Source of the DNA: Alphaproteobacteria bacterium
GTDB taxonomy: Bacteria > Pseudomonadota > Alphaproteobacteria > Micropepsales > Micropepsaceae
Assembly (NCBI GenBank): GCA_017308475.1
Contig: JAFKEU010000006.1
Coordinates: 124,001-188,000, forward strand
Reading direction: 5' to 3'
DNA length: 64,000 bases
Position numbers and translations under genes: made by a program. Under the pieces are notes generated by a model. It saw only the letters and a program-made list of their open reading frames with translations. It was not told the origin of the DNA and did not search any database. Numbering within the stretch: the stretch's first letter is position 1; every line of letters starts with the position of its first letter. Positions 1 to 8,905 of the stretch are shown here, piece by piece.

Positions 1-721
1 GGCCGGGGCAGGGCGCCTGGCGGTCCCAGCCGTCGATGAAGTCCTTTTGGCTCTGGGTGTTGAATACCGGGCCAGGCACGGGCAACGGCGGCGTTTCGGC
101 CCTGGTCTTGCGGTTGTAGGCCGGTGCCAGCAGCACCAGGCGCGCCACCCTGTCCGGATGCTGCGCGGCCCAGCCGCCGGCGCGCGGGCCGCCTTGCGAC
201 CAGCCGATCAGGTTCACCTTGCGCACATGGCGCAGCTTGCCGATGAAATCCACCGCCGCGCTGATGTCGTGCCAGTCCGACAGGGCATTGGTTAGCGCGC
301 CGGGATAGGCTTGCGGGCAACTGACGCCAAAATCCTTCTGCTGCCTGGGTGCCAGGTTGCATTTGTCGTTCATCTGGGGCTGGCGCTGCGAGCGGCCATA
401 GCCTTCCATGTCCACCGAGAAGACGTCGTACCCGGCCGCGGCCAGATAGCCCATCCAGCTGTAGTCCCGATAGGGCACGTCGAAGGCGACTTCGGCCGGG
501 GTGCCCGCCCCGTGCACGAACAGCACGACCTTGTCGCCGGCGCCGTTTGCCAGCACGGCCGGCGTCGCTTTCTCGCGCAGATAGAGTTTCACCGTCTGGC
601 CGGCGATGGCCGGCACTCTTGAGGTGACGGTGACATAGTGATCGCGCGTCTGCACCGGCGCCGCCGCCGTGGCGGGCCCCCACAGGCCCGCGGCCAGCGC
701 GACCAAAATCAGACGTCTCAT
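1..721 (-). CDS. secreted alpha/beta hydrolase, C-terminus cut by window edge
   Basis: About 240 residues are visible; the C-terminus lies beyond base 1. The ATG at 721 opens a signal peptide (MRRLILVALAAGLWG, then an ATAAAP cleavage region), so the product is probably exported. The body reads as an alpha/beta hydrolase: a VVLFVHGAGTPAE oxyanion-hole segment near residue 65, an YDVFSVDMEGYGRS strand-loop near 100, and a nucleophile elbow GWSQGG near 175-180 that supplies the catalytic Ser. The acid and His of the triad would be in or beyond the missing part. The gene is alone on its strand, and a 362-bp gap separates it from the efflux operon. The substrate cannot be told; an esterase or a small-molecule hydrolase is likely. 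The frame was checked by hand over most of its length and has no stop. Confidence 0.85.
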   Translation of the reverse strand, partial: MRRLILVALAAGLWGPATAAAPVQTRDHYVTVTSRVPAIAGQTVKLYLREKATPAVLANGAGDKVVLFVHGAGTPAEVAFDVPYRDYSWMGYLAAAGYDVFSVDMEGYGRSQRQPQMNDKCNLAPRQQKDFGVSCPQAYPGALTNALSDWHDISAAVDFIGKLRHVRKVNLIGWSQGGPRAGGWAAQHPDRVARLVLLAPAYNRKTRAETPPLPVPGPVFNTQSQKDFIDGWDRQAPCPG

Positions 722-1083
722 GGCCTTCTCCCCGGTTTGCGGCTGGGGACCTCTGCCGGACCCCTGGGCACAGGCTGCGGATAAAGTCCGTCTTGCGCAA
801 TATAATTGTTCGGCGGATTTTCTGGTCCCCCCTCCCTGCCGGGCCGGTGGAATTTGCAGGCGTCGCGCGCGCGGGCGTCGGCATGCCCGCGCACCTGTCC
901 ACCAAAATTGCTGGACAAGGTCCGAAGGGTGCCGGTGGATAACGGTTGGAAAGGAATCTGCGCCGTCCGGTCATGGCGCGAAGACTAACCCGCCGCAGGG
1001 GGCGGGCGGACAAGTTGTAATCCGGTCGAAAGGTTCGGGACAGGGGCGCCACTTCGCGGGATGTCCGCGAAGTGGCGTGCCGT
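722..1083. other. 362-bp intergenic stretch
   Basis: I see no convincing gene here. The short open frames lack ribosome sites and family features. The stretch should hold the promoter of the secreted hydrolase; an AT-rich patch near 800-812 (aatataattg) is the only candidate -10 area and no clear -35 goes with it. The right end carries the perfect hairpin annotated separately. Confidence 0.6.
1047..1077 (-). terminator. hairpin after the RND efflux operon
   Basis: A perfect 13-bp inverted repeat (1047-1059 with 1065-1077, arm CGCCACTTCGCGG, 5-nt loop) lies a few bases past the stop codon of the efflux pump. There is no T-run after it, so it may be a transcript 3'-end stabiliser or a Rho-dependent end rather than a classical intrinsic terminator. 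Confidence 0.5.
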
Positions 1084-4000
1084 CTATTTGTGGCGCTGAA
1101 GCCGCGTGTTCACCAGCTGGAAGAACACCGGCACGAAGAAGATCGCCAGCACGGTGGCGGTGATCATGCCGCCCACCACGCCGGTGCCGATGTCGTTCTG
1201 GCTGGCCGCGCCCGCGCCGTGGGCGAGCGCCAGGGGCGTGACGCCGGCAATGAAGGCGATCGAGGTCATCAGGATGGGACGAAGGCGCAGCCGCGCCGCC
1301 TCCATCGCCGCATCGAAGGCGCTTGCGCCCTGTTTCTCCGCATCCACCGCGAACTCAACGATCAGGATGGCGTTCTTGGCCGACAGGCCGATGGTGGTCA
1401 GAAGTCCGACCTGGAAATAGATGTCGTTGAAGAGGCCGCGCAGGCTGGCCGCGCCGACGGCGCCGATCACGCCCAGCGGGATCACCAGCATCACCGACAG
1501 CGGGATCGCCCAGCTTTCATACAGCGCCGCCAGGCACAGATAGATCACCAGGATCGACAGGGCATAAAGCGCCGGCGCCTGCGCGCCCGAGGCTTCCTCT
1601 TCGAAAGACATGCCGGTCAGCTCATAGCCGATACCCTGGGGCAGCTGGCCGATCAGCCTGGCCATCTCCTGGGTGGCGGTGCCCGAGCTGATGCCTTGCG
1701 CGCCCGCGCCGGTGATCTCGATCGAGGGCAGGCCGTTGTAGCGGGTCAGCGAGGCGGGCCCCACCATCCAGCTTGAGCTGGCGAAGGACGCGAACGGCGC
1801 CATGCCGCCATAGGCGCTGCGCACATACCAGCGGTCCAGGTCGCCGGGCGTCATGCGATAGGGCGCATCGGCCTGCATGTACACGCGCTTGACGCGGCCG
1901 CGGTCGACGAAATCATTGATGAAGGTCGAGCCCCAGGCGGCGCTGAGGGTCGAATTGACGTCCGCCAGCGACAGGCCCAGCGCACTGGCCTTGGCCTGGT
2001 CGATCTTGACGTGCAATTGGGGCGTGTCGTCCAGGCTGTTGGGGCGCACGCCCGCCAGCAGCGGATTGCGCGCCGCCATGCCGAGCAGCTGGTTGCGCGC
2101 GCCGATCAGCGCCTCATGGCCCAGGTTGCCGCGATCCTCCAGCTGGATGTCGAAGCCGGACGACTGGCCCAGCCCCGGCACGCTGGGCGGCACGATGGCG
2201 TAGACCTGGGCGTCCTTGAGCGGGAAGAAATTCATCATCGCCCGCATGGCGATGGCGGCGGCGCCGTTCTGCGCGCCCTTGCGCTCGCTCCAGTCCGTCA
2301 GATGGGTGAAGGCCATGCCGGTATTCTGACCGGAGCCGGCATAGGAGAAGCCGGCGACGGAAAAGACGAAATCGACATTGGCCTTTTCCTTGGTCAGGTA
2401 ATATTTCGCCACCTCATCGGCGACCGACATGGTGTGCGGCTGGGTGGACCCCGCCGGCAGGTTGATCAGGGTCATGATGAAGCCCTGGTCCTCATCCGGC
2501 AGGAAGCCGGTGGGCAGGCGCCAGAACAGGAAGACCAGTGCCGCGACGATGGCCAGAAATGCCAGCATCACCCAGCGCGCCCGGTTCAGGAACCCGCCGA
2601 GCTGGCGGCGGTACCAGGTGCGGAAGGCTTCGAAATAATGGTTGAAGCCGCGGAAGAACGCCCATTGCGGCGGGCGCTCCTCTTCCACGGGCTTCAGCAG
2701 GGTGGCGCACAAGGACGGCGACAGGATCAACGCCACCATGATCGACAGCGTCATGGCCGAGACGATGGTGACCGAGAACTGGCGGTAGATCACCCCGGTC
2801 GAGCCGCCGAAGAAGGCCATCGGCAGGAACACCGCGGTCAGTACCAGGCCGATGCCGATCAGCGCGCCGGTGATCTCGGCCATGCTCTTGAGGGTGGCGT
2901 CATAGGGCGACAGCCGCTCCTCGTGCATGATGCGTTCGACATTTTCCACCACCACGATGGCGTCGTCGACCAGAAGGCCGATCACCAGCACCAGCGCGAA
3001 CAGGGTGAGCGTGTTGATCGTATAGCCGAATATCGCCAGCACGCCGAAGGTGCCCAGCAGCACCACCGGCACGGCGATGGCCGGGATCAGCGTGGCGCGC
3101 CAGTTCTGCAGGAAGATGTACATCACCAGCACCACCAGCGCGATGGCTTCCAGCAGCGTCACCACCACGTCATGGATCGACAGGCGGATGAAGTTGGTGT
3201 TGTCGACCGGAAAGCTCATCTTCATGCCCGGCGGCAGCAGGGGGGTGAGGCTTTCGGCCCGCGCCTTGACGGCATCCACGGTCTGGAGCGCGTTGGCGCC
3301 CGGCGCCAGCATGATGGCGATACCCGAGGCGGGATGGCCGTTGAACTTGCTCTCGACATTGTAGGTCGCCGCGCCCAGCTCGACGCGGGCCACATCGGAC
3401 AGGCGTACCACCGCGCCGGACGGAGCGGTCTTCAGGATGATGTTGCGGAACTGTTCGGGGGTCTGCAGCCGCGACTGGGCAGTGACGGTGGCGTTCAGCC
3501 CGACCGTCGGCGGGGCTGGCTGGGCGCCGATCTGGCCGGCCGAGACCTGGATGTTCTGGGTCTGCACCGCCGCATAGATGTCCGAGGGCTGCAGGCCGTA
3601 ATTCTTCAGCTTGAACGGGTCCAGCCATATGCGCATCGCATATTCGGCGCCGAAGGTCTGGGTGCCCCCCACGCCGGGCACGCGGCTGAGCGGGTCGTTG
3701 ACGTGGCTGACCAGGAAGTCGGAAATGTCGACATTGTTGTAGCGGCCGGTGTCGTCATAGATGGCGACCACCAGGATGAAGTTGTTCTGGACCTTCTGCA
3801 CGGTCACGCCCAGCTGCTGCACGGCACTGGGCAACAGGGGCACCGCCGCCTGCACCTTGTTCTGCACCTGCACCTGGGCGATGTCGGGATTGGTGCCCGC
3901 CGCGAAGGTGGCGGTGATCTGCACCGAGCCGTCGGCGTTCGACGAGGACGAGAAATAAAGCAGATTGTCCAGGCCGGTAAGCTGCTGCTCTATCACCTGG

Positions 4001-4191
4001 GTGACCGAGGATTGCAGCGTCGCCGCGTCGGCGCCCGGATAGAAGGCATTCACCATCACGCTGGGCGGGGCGATGTTGGGATACTGCTCGATCGGAAGCT
4101 TCAGCGCGGCGATGCCGCCCGCCAGCATGATCACGATGGCGATCACCCAGGCAAAGACCGGGCGGTCGATGAAGAAGCGCGAAAGCGACAT
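1084..4191 (-). CDS. RND efflux pump inner-membrane subunit (AcrB/MexB type, HAE1)
   Basis: This 1035-residue protein is close to the usual AcrB length. It is a proton-driven trimeric pump that expels hydrophobic or amphiphilic compounds through a tripartite complex. Features in order are a first membrane helix (residues 11-30), a porter domain (about 35-330), and a block of helices starting at about 340. TM4 carries the paired aspartates D409 and D410 (GLLVDDAIVVVENVER) that relay protons. The second half repeats the architecture and includes the GLSAKNAILIVEFA segment with the conserved TM10 lysine. It lies 10 nt after its adaptor gene, so the two are co-transcribed. No TolC-like channel gene or regulator is nearby, so the outer-membrane partner must be encoded elsewhere. 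Substrate specificity cannot be inferred. Confidence 0.95.
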   Translation of the reverse strand: MSLSRFFIDRPVFAWVIAIVIMLAGGIAALKLPIEQYPNIAPPSVMVNAFYPGADAATLQSSVTQVIEQQLTGLDNLLYFSSSSNADGSVQITATFAAGTNPDIAQVQVQNKVQAAVPLLPSAVQQLGVTVQKVQNNFILVVAIYDDTGRYNNVDISDFLVSHVNDPLSRVPGVGGTQTFGAEYAMRIWLDPFKLKNYGLQPSDIYAAVQTQNIQVSAGQIGAQPAPPTVGLNATVTAQSRLQTPEQFRNIILKTAPSGAVVRLSDVARVELGAATYNVESKFNGHPASGIAIMLAPGANALQTVDAVKARAESLTPLLPPGMKMSFPVDNTNFIRLSIHDVVVTLLEAIALVVLVMYIFLQNWRATLIPAIAVPVVLLGTFGVLAIFGYTINTLTLFALVLVIGLLVDDAIVVVENVERIMHEERLSPYDATLKSMAEITGALIGIGLVLTAVFLPMAFFGGSTGVIYRQFSVTIVSAMTLSIMVALILSPSLCATLLKPVEEERPPQWAFFRGFNHYFEAFRTWYRRQLGGFLNRARWVMLAFLAIVAALVFLFWRLPTGFLPDEDQGFIMTLINLPAGSTQPHTMSVADEVAKYYLTKEKANVDFVFSVAGFSYAGSGQNTGMAFTHLTDWSERKGAQNGAAAIAMRAMMNFFPLKDAQVYAIVPPSVPGLGQSSGFDIQLEDRGNLGHEALIGARNQLLGMAARNPLLAGVRPNSLDDTPQLHVKIDQAKASALGLSLADVNSTLSAAWGSTFINDFVDRGRVKRVYMQADAPYRMTPGDLDRWYVRSAYGGMAPFASFASSSWMVGPASLTRYNGLPSIEITGAGAQGISSGTATQEMARLIGQLPQGIGYELTGMSFEEEASGAQAPALYALSILVIYLCLAALYESWAIPLSVMLVIPLGVIGAVGAASLRGLFNDIYFQVGLLTTIGLSAKNAILIVEFAVDAEKQGASAFDAAMEAARLRLRPILMTSIAFIAGVTPLALAHGAGAASQNDIGTGVVGGMITATVLAIFFVPVFFQLVNTRLQRHK

Positions 4192-4201
4192 GGGCGCTCC
4201 T

Positions 4202-5302
4202 CTAGTGGCCGGCCGGCGGGGGCGAAACCGGAGCCCCGGCGGGCGTGGGCGTCACCGGCTGGTCGGCCTGGGCCTTGCCGGTGCCTTCCACGATCAGCCG
4301 GTCGCCGGGCTTCAGGCCCGACAATACCTGCCACTTGCCGTCGATGGCGCGGCCGGTCCGCAGCACGCGCAGGCGCGCGATGTTCTTGTCATCGACCACC
4401 AGCGCGGTGGGTTCGCCCTTCTGGTTGTGGCCCACCGCCTGCTGCGGCACCAGGATGCCGTGCGGGTCGATCCCCTGTGTAAGGATCGCGCGCACATAGA
4501 GGCCGGGCAGCAGGATGCCGTCGGGATTGGGGAAGATGGCGCGCAGCCGCACCGCGCCGGTCGAGGGATCGACCGTCACGTCGGTGAACTGCAGCGTGCC
4601 TGGCCGGCCATAGGTGCTGCCGTCCTCCAGGATCAGCTTGACCGCGGCGGTGCCGGGATTTTCGGCATTGCCGCGGCTGGCCGCGCGCCTGAGCGCCAGA
4701 AGCTCTGTGCTGGACTGGTCGATGTCGACATAGATGGGATCGAGCGTCGAAACCGTGGCCAGCGCGGCGGCCTGGTTGACGGTGACAAGCGCGCCCACCG
4801 TCACGGCGGAGGCGCCAATGCGTCCGCTGATCGGCGAGGTGATGCGGGTATAATCCAGGTTGATACGGGCGGCTTGCGCATTGGCCTTGGCCTGCAGATA
4901 GGCGGCGCGCGCGTCGTCGGCGTCCTGCGGCGCGATGGCGCCTTGGTTGAGCAGCACGGCGTAACGCTCGGCGCGCACCTTGGTCGAGGCCACGGTGGCG
5001 TTGGCGCTGTCATAGGCGGCTTGATAGGGCGCCGGATCGATCTGGTAGAGCGCCTGGCCCGCCTTGACGGTCGAGCCTTCCACGAACAGGCGCCGCTTGA
5101 TGATGCCTGTGACCTGGGGGCGGATCTCGGAAACCGCGTACGGGCTGGTGCGGCCCGGCAATTCGGTCACCAGCGGTATCGGCTGTTCCTTGACCGCCTC
5201 CACGCCGACGATGGCCGGGGGCAACTGCTGCTGCTGGTTTGACTTGCCGCAGCCGGCCAGCGCAAGCCCGCAGGCCAGGATCAGAATTGACCGACGCAAC
5301 AT
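4202..5302 (-). CDS. RND periplasmic adaptor lipoprotein (AcrA/MexA family)
   Basis: A 366-residue membrane fusion protein that links the RND pump to an outer-membrane channel. I chose the ATG at 5302 because it begins a clean lipoprotein signal (MLRRSILILACGLALAGC, lipobox Cys18); a longer frame upstream adds only non-signal sequence. After a Gln-rich linker come the beta-barrel and lipoyl half-motif (GRTSPYAVSEIRPQVTGII), an alpha-helical hairpin (about residues 90-150), the second lipoyl half (TRITSPISGRIGASAVTVGA) and membrane-proximal strands. The tail is Pro/Ala-rich. It is the first gene of the two-gene operon with the pump. The upstream gap 5303-5441 must hold the promoter, but I could not define boxes with confidence. 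Confidence 0.93.
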   Translation of the reverse strand: MLRRSILILACGLALAGCGKSNQQQQLPPAIVGVEAVKEQPIPLVTELPGRTSPYAVSEIRPQVTGIIKRRLFVEGSTVKAGQALYQIDPAPYQAAYDSANATVASTKVRAERYAVLLNQGAIAPQDADDARAAYLQAKANAQAARINLDYTRITSPISGRIGASAVTVGALVTVNQAAALATVSTLDPIYVDIDQSSTELLALRRAASRGNAENPGTAAVKLILEDGSTYGRPGTLQFTDVTVDPSTGAVRLRAIFPNPDGILLPGLYVRAILTQGIDPHGILVPQQAVGHNQKGEPTALVVDDKNIARLRVLRTGRAIDGKWQVLSGLKPGDRLIVEGTGKAQADQPVTPTPAGAPVSPPPAGH

Positions 5303-5441
5303 CGATATCCCCCAATGACAGCCCTGCCGGCGACGCCGGCCAGCCTGATCCAAGGACGGCCGACATGGCCCGTCCCTGACAATCGCTGAAAAAAATATGC
5401 TCCGGGCCATTTACCGGCCCGATCCCACCCAAGGGTGCCGC

Positions 5442-6455
5442 TTAGATAATGTGCGGCGCTGCAATTGGAAGGGCGGAATTCGACCAAAGTGCGGCCAAGG
5501 CGCTTTCAACAGCGCGTGCGTTATCCAATTGACACAATCGTGCGCGTATCGCGCGCCGCGCGACAGGATCGGCAGGACACAATGCCTTATCGACGTACCA
5601 GCCCAGATGTTTGCGGAATATTTTCAGCCCAAGGGTATCGCCGTAAAAACGCAACGTGTCTGTGAAATGTTCAAGCGCGACGGCCAGCCGTCCGCCCGGC
5701 GAGGGTTCTGTGGCGTGCCCGCCCTTCGCCAGCGCGCGATCCAGGGCCGCCGCGATCCAGGGCCGGCCATATGCGCCACGCCCGATCATCACCGCGTCGG
5801 CACCGGATTGGTCCAGCGCGGCACGGGCGCTGTCAGCATCCACAATGTCGCCGTTGACAATCACTGGCACCGCAACGGCCTGCTTCACATCGGCGACGGC
5901 GCGCCAGTCGGCGCTGCCGGCATAGAACTGGTTGCGAGTCCGGCCATGGACGGTAATCGCCTTTACGCCCAACTGTTCGGCCATGGCGGCGATTTGTGGC
6001 GCATTGCGGCTTTGATCGTCCCAGCCCAGGCGCATCTTGAGCGTCACCGGCCGCGTCGTGGCGCCGACCGCCGCGTCGATCAGCCGGGCCGCCAGATCGG
6101 GTTCGCGCATCAGCGCCGATCCCGACAGCGCGCCGGTCACTTCCTTGGCCGGACAACCCATATTGAGGTCGATGATGTCGGCGCCGGCCTGTTCGGCCAG
6201 CCTGGTGCCTTGGGCGATCCATTGCGGCGTGCGGCCCACCAGCTGCACCACCATGGGCACTTTGTTGTTTCCTGGGCCCAGCCCGTCGCCGATGGCGGCG
6301 CGCCTCACCACGTCGGGACGGCCGCGCGCGAAGCTGTCGCACGCCACCATCTCGGTCGCTACATAGGGGGCACCGCAGCGGCTTGCGCTCTGCCGGAAAG
6401 GCAGGTCGGATACGCCGGTCATCGGCGCGGTCAGCACCCGGCCGCCGATGACCAC
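5442..6455 (-). CDS. dusB: tRNA-dihydrouridine synthase, DusB type
   Basis: A 337-residue FMN-dependent enzyme that reduces specific uridines in the tRNA D-loop. The N-terminus has the TIM-barrel start LTAPMTGVSDLPFR. The catalytic cysteine is Cys101 in DLNMGCPAKEVTGALSG, and phosphate/FMN-binding elements follow (TVHGRTR, VIVNGDI, VMIGRGAYGRPW). The LNMGCP...VTG signature favours DusB/NifR3 over DusA or DusC. The start used is a GTG. The reading frame stays open upstream through NVTQSFNHQLKIGD, which resembles the true N-terminus of homologues, so translation may begin a few codons earlier at a non-ATG codon. It follows the GIN-domain genes by 41 nt on the same strand and may receive read-through from that operon. 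Confidence 0.9.
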   Translation of the reverse strand: MVIGGRVLTAPMTGVSDLPFRQSASRCGAPYVATEMVACDSFARGRPDVVRRAAIGDGLGPGNNKVPMVVQLVGRTPQWIAQGTRLAEQAGADIIDLNMGCPAKEVTGALSGSALMREPDLAARLIDAAVGATTRPVTLKMRLGWDDQSRNAPQIAAMAEQLGVKAITVHGRTRNQFYAGSADWRAVADVKQAVAVPVIVNGDIVDADSARAALDQSGADAVMIGRGAYGRPWIAAALDRALAKGGHATEPSPGGRLAVALEHFTDTLRFYGDTLGLKIFRKHLGWYVDKALCPADPVARRAIRARLCQLDNARAVESALAALWSNSALPIAAPHII

Positions 6456-6496
6456 ATCGCCGATTTTCAGTTGATGATTGAAAGACTGCGTGACGT

Positions 6497-7222
6497 TCAG
6501 ATGCCGCCTCCGACATTGCGGATACTGCCCGATCCGGCGATGTGGGTTTCCATGTGCGCCGGATTGGAGTGAAGCGTCACGTCGCCTGAGCCGGAAATGT
6601 GGATGTCGGCTTCTTCCCTTGGCGCGATGTCGGCATCGCCGCTGCCGGCGATATGCACCCTGGCGACCTCGGAGGCAACCTCGCCCATGTCGGCATCGCC
6701 CGACCCGGCGATGTGCACGTCCAGATTCTCAACCCGGCCGTTGCCGCGGATGGTGCCCGAACCGGCGATGGAAACCTTCAGCCGGTCCTGGTTCAGACCA
6801 TCGAGCAGCAGCTTGCCGCTGCCGGCGACGCCGAACTTGCGAAATTCCCGCCCCGGCAGGGTGATGTTCAGCTCCCTGCGGCCGCCGTGCCAGCGATGGC
6901 AGTCCATCTCGACATGGCCGTCGCGCACGCGGATATGTGCGACCAGACCCGGATCGCCGCTGACGTGCAGGGTCTCGCCGCCGCCGGGCGTGTAATGCAC
7001 CTGGCCCGGCACCGACAGCACCACTTCGTCGCTGCCGTCCCAGGCGATATCGCGCGCGGTGGCGGTGCCGCCGTCCAGGCGCCCGCAGCTGGGGCCGCCG
7101 AACAGCGAGAAATCGAAATCGTCATTCTCCATGCCTTTGGTGCCGATCGCGGCGGCCGCGCCCATGCAGACGATGGCAACGGTGAAACCGGCGAAAGCGA
7201 CAAGTGCGAGCTTGCTGGCCAT
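6497..7222 (-). CDS. GIN-domain (DUF2807) repeat protein 1
   Basis: A 241-residue protein with an N-terminal hydrophobic segment (LALVAFAGFTVAIVCMGAAAA), either a signal peptide or a membrane anchor, so the bulk is outside the cytoplasm. From about residue 130 it is built of short repeats in which I(A/S)GSG recurs every 15-25 residues (VAGSGK, IAGSGT, IAGSGD twice, ISGSGD, IAGSGS). This is the hallmark of the DUF2807/GIN fold, a right-handed beta-structure usually called a putative adhesin or auto-transporter-like domain. A conserved WDGSDEVVLSVPG segment and a paired cysteine region lie before the repeats. It is the last gene of the PadR-led operon and a tandem paralogue of the next one upstream. 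No biochemical function is known for the family. Confidence 0.85.
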   Translation of the reverse strand: MASKLALVAFAGFTVAIVCMGAAAAIGTKGMENDDFDFSLFGGPSCGRLDGGTATARDIAWDGSDEVVLSVPGQVHYTPGGGETLHVSGDPGLVAHIRVRDGHVEMDCHRWHGGRRELNITLPGREFRKFGVAGSGKLLLDGLNQDRLKVSIAGSGTIRGNGRVENLDVHIAGSGDADMGEVASEVARVHIAGSGDADIAPREEADIHISGSGDVTLHSNPAHMETHIAGSGSIRNVGGGI

Positions 7223-7246
7223 GGTGTCCTCCTGTGGTTTTCCGGC

Positions 7247-7975
7247 TCAACTCTTGCCGGCGAGATGCTTGATGTGGCCCGATCCGAAGATCGAGGTGCT
7301 GATGTGCCTGGGCTCGGTATAAAGCGCGACGTCGCCGGACCCGGCGATGGAGATGTCGGCATCCTCGATCGGCGATGTTTCCACATCGCCGCGGCCGGCG
7401 ATGTCGAGATCGAGTCTCTGTGCTATCAGGTCCTTCAGATGCAGATCGCCCTTGCCGGCGATTTCCAGTTTCAGGTCGTCCACCTTGCCGCTGGCGGTGA
7501 CATCGGCCTTGCCGGCGATGGAGATTTTCAGGCTCGGCTGGTCGATCTGCTGCAGCTCCATGTCCACCAGGCCGGCGATATTGAATTTGCGGAATTCGCG
7601 GCCGGGCAGGGTGATGTCGACGCGCTGGCCGTGCCAGCGGTGCAGGCTGCAATCCAGGTCGATACGGCCGTTCCTGACGCGCAGGTGCGACAGGATCATG
7701 GGATCGCCCCTGACCTCGACCCTGTCGCCGCCGCCGGGCTGGTAATGGATGTTGGCGGGCACATCGACGGAGACCGAATCGTCGCCGTCCCAGGCGATGC
7801 TGCGGCTGGTCGCGGTAGCCTGGGTCTTGCCGCAGGTCTCGCCGTCGAAGAGCGACTGGGCGAATTGCTCGCCGAAATGATCGCCCAGCTTATCCATCCC
7901 CATCGAGGCCAAGGCAACGACCGAGACCACGGCGACACCCAATCCGGTGGCGGCGATGATGGCGAGCTTGTTCAT
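7247..7975 (-). CDS. GIN-domain (DUF2807) repeat protein 2
   Basis: A 242-residue paralogue of the neighbouring GIN protein with the same plan: an N-terminal hydrophobic helix, a WDGDDSVSVDVPA segment, the LPGREFRKFNIAG block shared almost word for word, then the repeat array. Here the array is more diverged, with IAGLVD, IAGKAD, IAGKGD, IAGRGD, IAGSGD and IFGSGH, so Lys/Arg replace Ser in the middle repeats. The two genes are separated by 24 nt and clearly arose by tandem duplication. Co-transcription with padR and the HAAS-domain gene suggests a cell-envelope surface or stress role, but that is inference from arrangement only. Confidence 0.85.
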   Translation of the reverse strand: MNKLAIIAATGLGVAVVSVVALASMGMDKLGDHFGEQFAQSLFDGETCGKTQATATSRSIAWDGDDSVSVDVPANIHYQPGGGDRVEVRGDPMILSHLRVRNGRIDLDCSLHRWHGQRVDITLPGREFRKFNIAGLVDMELQQIDQPSLKISIAGKADVTASGKVDDLKLEIAGKGDLHLKDLIAQRLDLDIAGRGDVETSPIEDADISIAGSGDVALYTEPRHISTSIFGSGHIKHLAGKS

Positions 7976-7987
7976 GGCGCCCCTCGG

Positions 7988-8557
7988 TCAGACGGATTCG
8001 TTGGCGGAGGTGAGCAGGCGATAGTGCAGCCGCGCGTAACGGACCAGCATGCGCGCGCTCCAGTCCAGGATCATGATCAGCAGGGCGCCGCCGCCGATGC
8101 CCGCGCCCAGAAGGCCCACGGCCACAACCGCCTGCATCATCAGGTTGGAGATGGCATGGTCGAAGATCGGCAGCATGTTGAGCAGCAGGAACACCCCGGC
8201 CACGATCAGCGCCAGGAAGGCGACCGCGAAGCCGAAGAAGATGCCCGCCAGCGCACACAGGATCGGGAACAGGAACACGATGTCGATGGTCGCCAGGCCG
8301 AGCAGCGCCAGCACCACGCCCAGGAAATTGCCCGCGCTGCGGTTCTGTTCCCAGCGCTTGAAGCCCACTTCGGCGCGCAGTTCGCGCGCCAGGCGGGCGG
8401 GATCGCCCAGCGCCTCGGCCACTTCATCTTCGCTGCGTCCCCGGCTGGCGCCGTCGGCGAAGTGATTCTCGTAATCGGCGCAGATGTCCTCGATCTCGTT
8501 CTGCGGCAGGCCCGCCAGGCCGCGGCGAAGCTGCATCATGAAGGTCGCGCGATTCAT
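7988..8557 (-). CDS. HAAS/DUF1700 domain membrane protein
   Basis: A 189-residue protein. The first 80 residues form the HAAS (DUF1700) helical domain: a short FMMQLRRGLAGLPQNEI helix, DYENHFADGASRGRSEDEVAEALGDPARLARELRAE, then a linker. The rest holds about three to four membrane helices (about 90-150) and a short cytoplasmic tail. In other bacteria this domain sits next to PadR-type regulators and envelope-stress genes, as it does here: its start overlaps the padR stop by 4 nt. It is most likely an intramembrane signalling partner of the operon. No enzymatic residues are visible. Confidence 0.85.
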   Translation of the reverse strand: MNRATFMMQLRRGLAGLPQNEIEDICADYENHFADGASRGRSEDEVAEALGDPARLARELRAEVGFKRWEQNRSAGNFLGVVLALLGLATIDIVFLFPILCALAGIFFGFAVAFLALIVAGVFLLLNMLPIFDHAISNLMMQAVVAVGLLGAGIGGGALLIMILDWSARMLVRYARLHYRLLTSANESV

Positions 8558-8880
8558 GTCACATCTCCCAGTATCTTGCGCACGGCGGATTCAAAAGTGG
8601 TCCATTCGGCGCGCTGTTGCTCCAGGGCGGAGCGCCCGGCCTTGGTGATCTTGTAATATTTGCGCGGCGGGCCGCTGTCGGACTCGATCAGGTAGGTGCT
8701 GACCAGTCCTTCATTCTGCATGCGGCGCATCAGGGGGTAGACAGTGCCCTCGCCCATGCTCACGGCGTCGGCCATGCGGCTGGCGATCTCATAGGCATAG
8801 TTGTCGCCGCCCGACAGCAGGGCCAGGACGCACATTTCCAGCACGCCTTTCTTGAGTTGGATCTGCAGGGATTCCGACAT
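8554..8880 (-). CDS. PadR-family transcriptional regulator
   Basis: A 108-residue winged-helix regulator. The N-terminal PadR fold is clear (LKKGVLEMCVLALLSGGDNYAYEI...MADAVSMGEGTVYPLMRRMQNEGLV), followed by the wing (SDSGPPRKYYKITKAG) and a C-terminal dimerisation helix. It matches the short PadR subfamily that lacks a long C-terminal domain. It is the first gene of a four-gene minus-strand operon (padR, HAAS protein, GIN2, GIN1). A ribosome site (AGGAAGG) stands about 10 nt before the ATG. Direct repeats around its own promoter suggest autoregulation; the inducer cannot be deduced. Confidence 0.92.
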   Translation of the reverse strand: MSESLQIQLKKGVLEMCVLALLSGGDNYAYEIASRMADAVSMGEGTVYPLMRRMQNEGLVSTYLIESDSGPPRKYYKITKAGRSALEQQRAEWTTFESAVRKILGDVT

Positions 8881-8905
8881 TCGCGCTTTATCCTTCCTGA
8901 AGTCC

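Noticed and set aside
2011..4482. Very long open frame on the plus strand opposite the efflux genes
   Set aside because: It is the antisense shadow of the RND pump and adaptor. Its His/Gln/Arg-rich composition is typical of the reverse frame in high-GC DNA.
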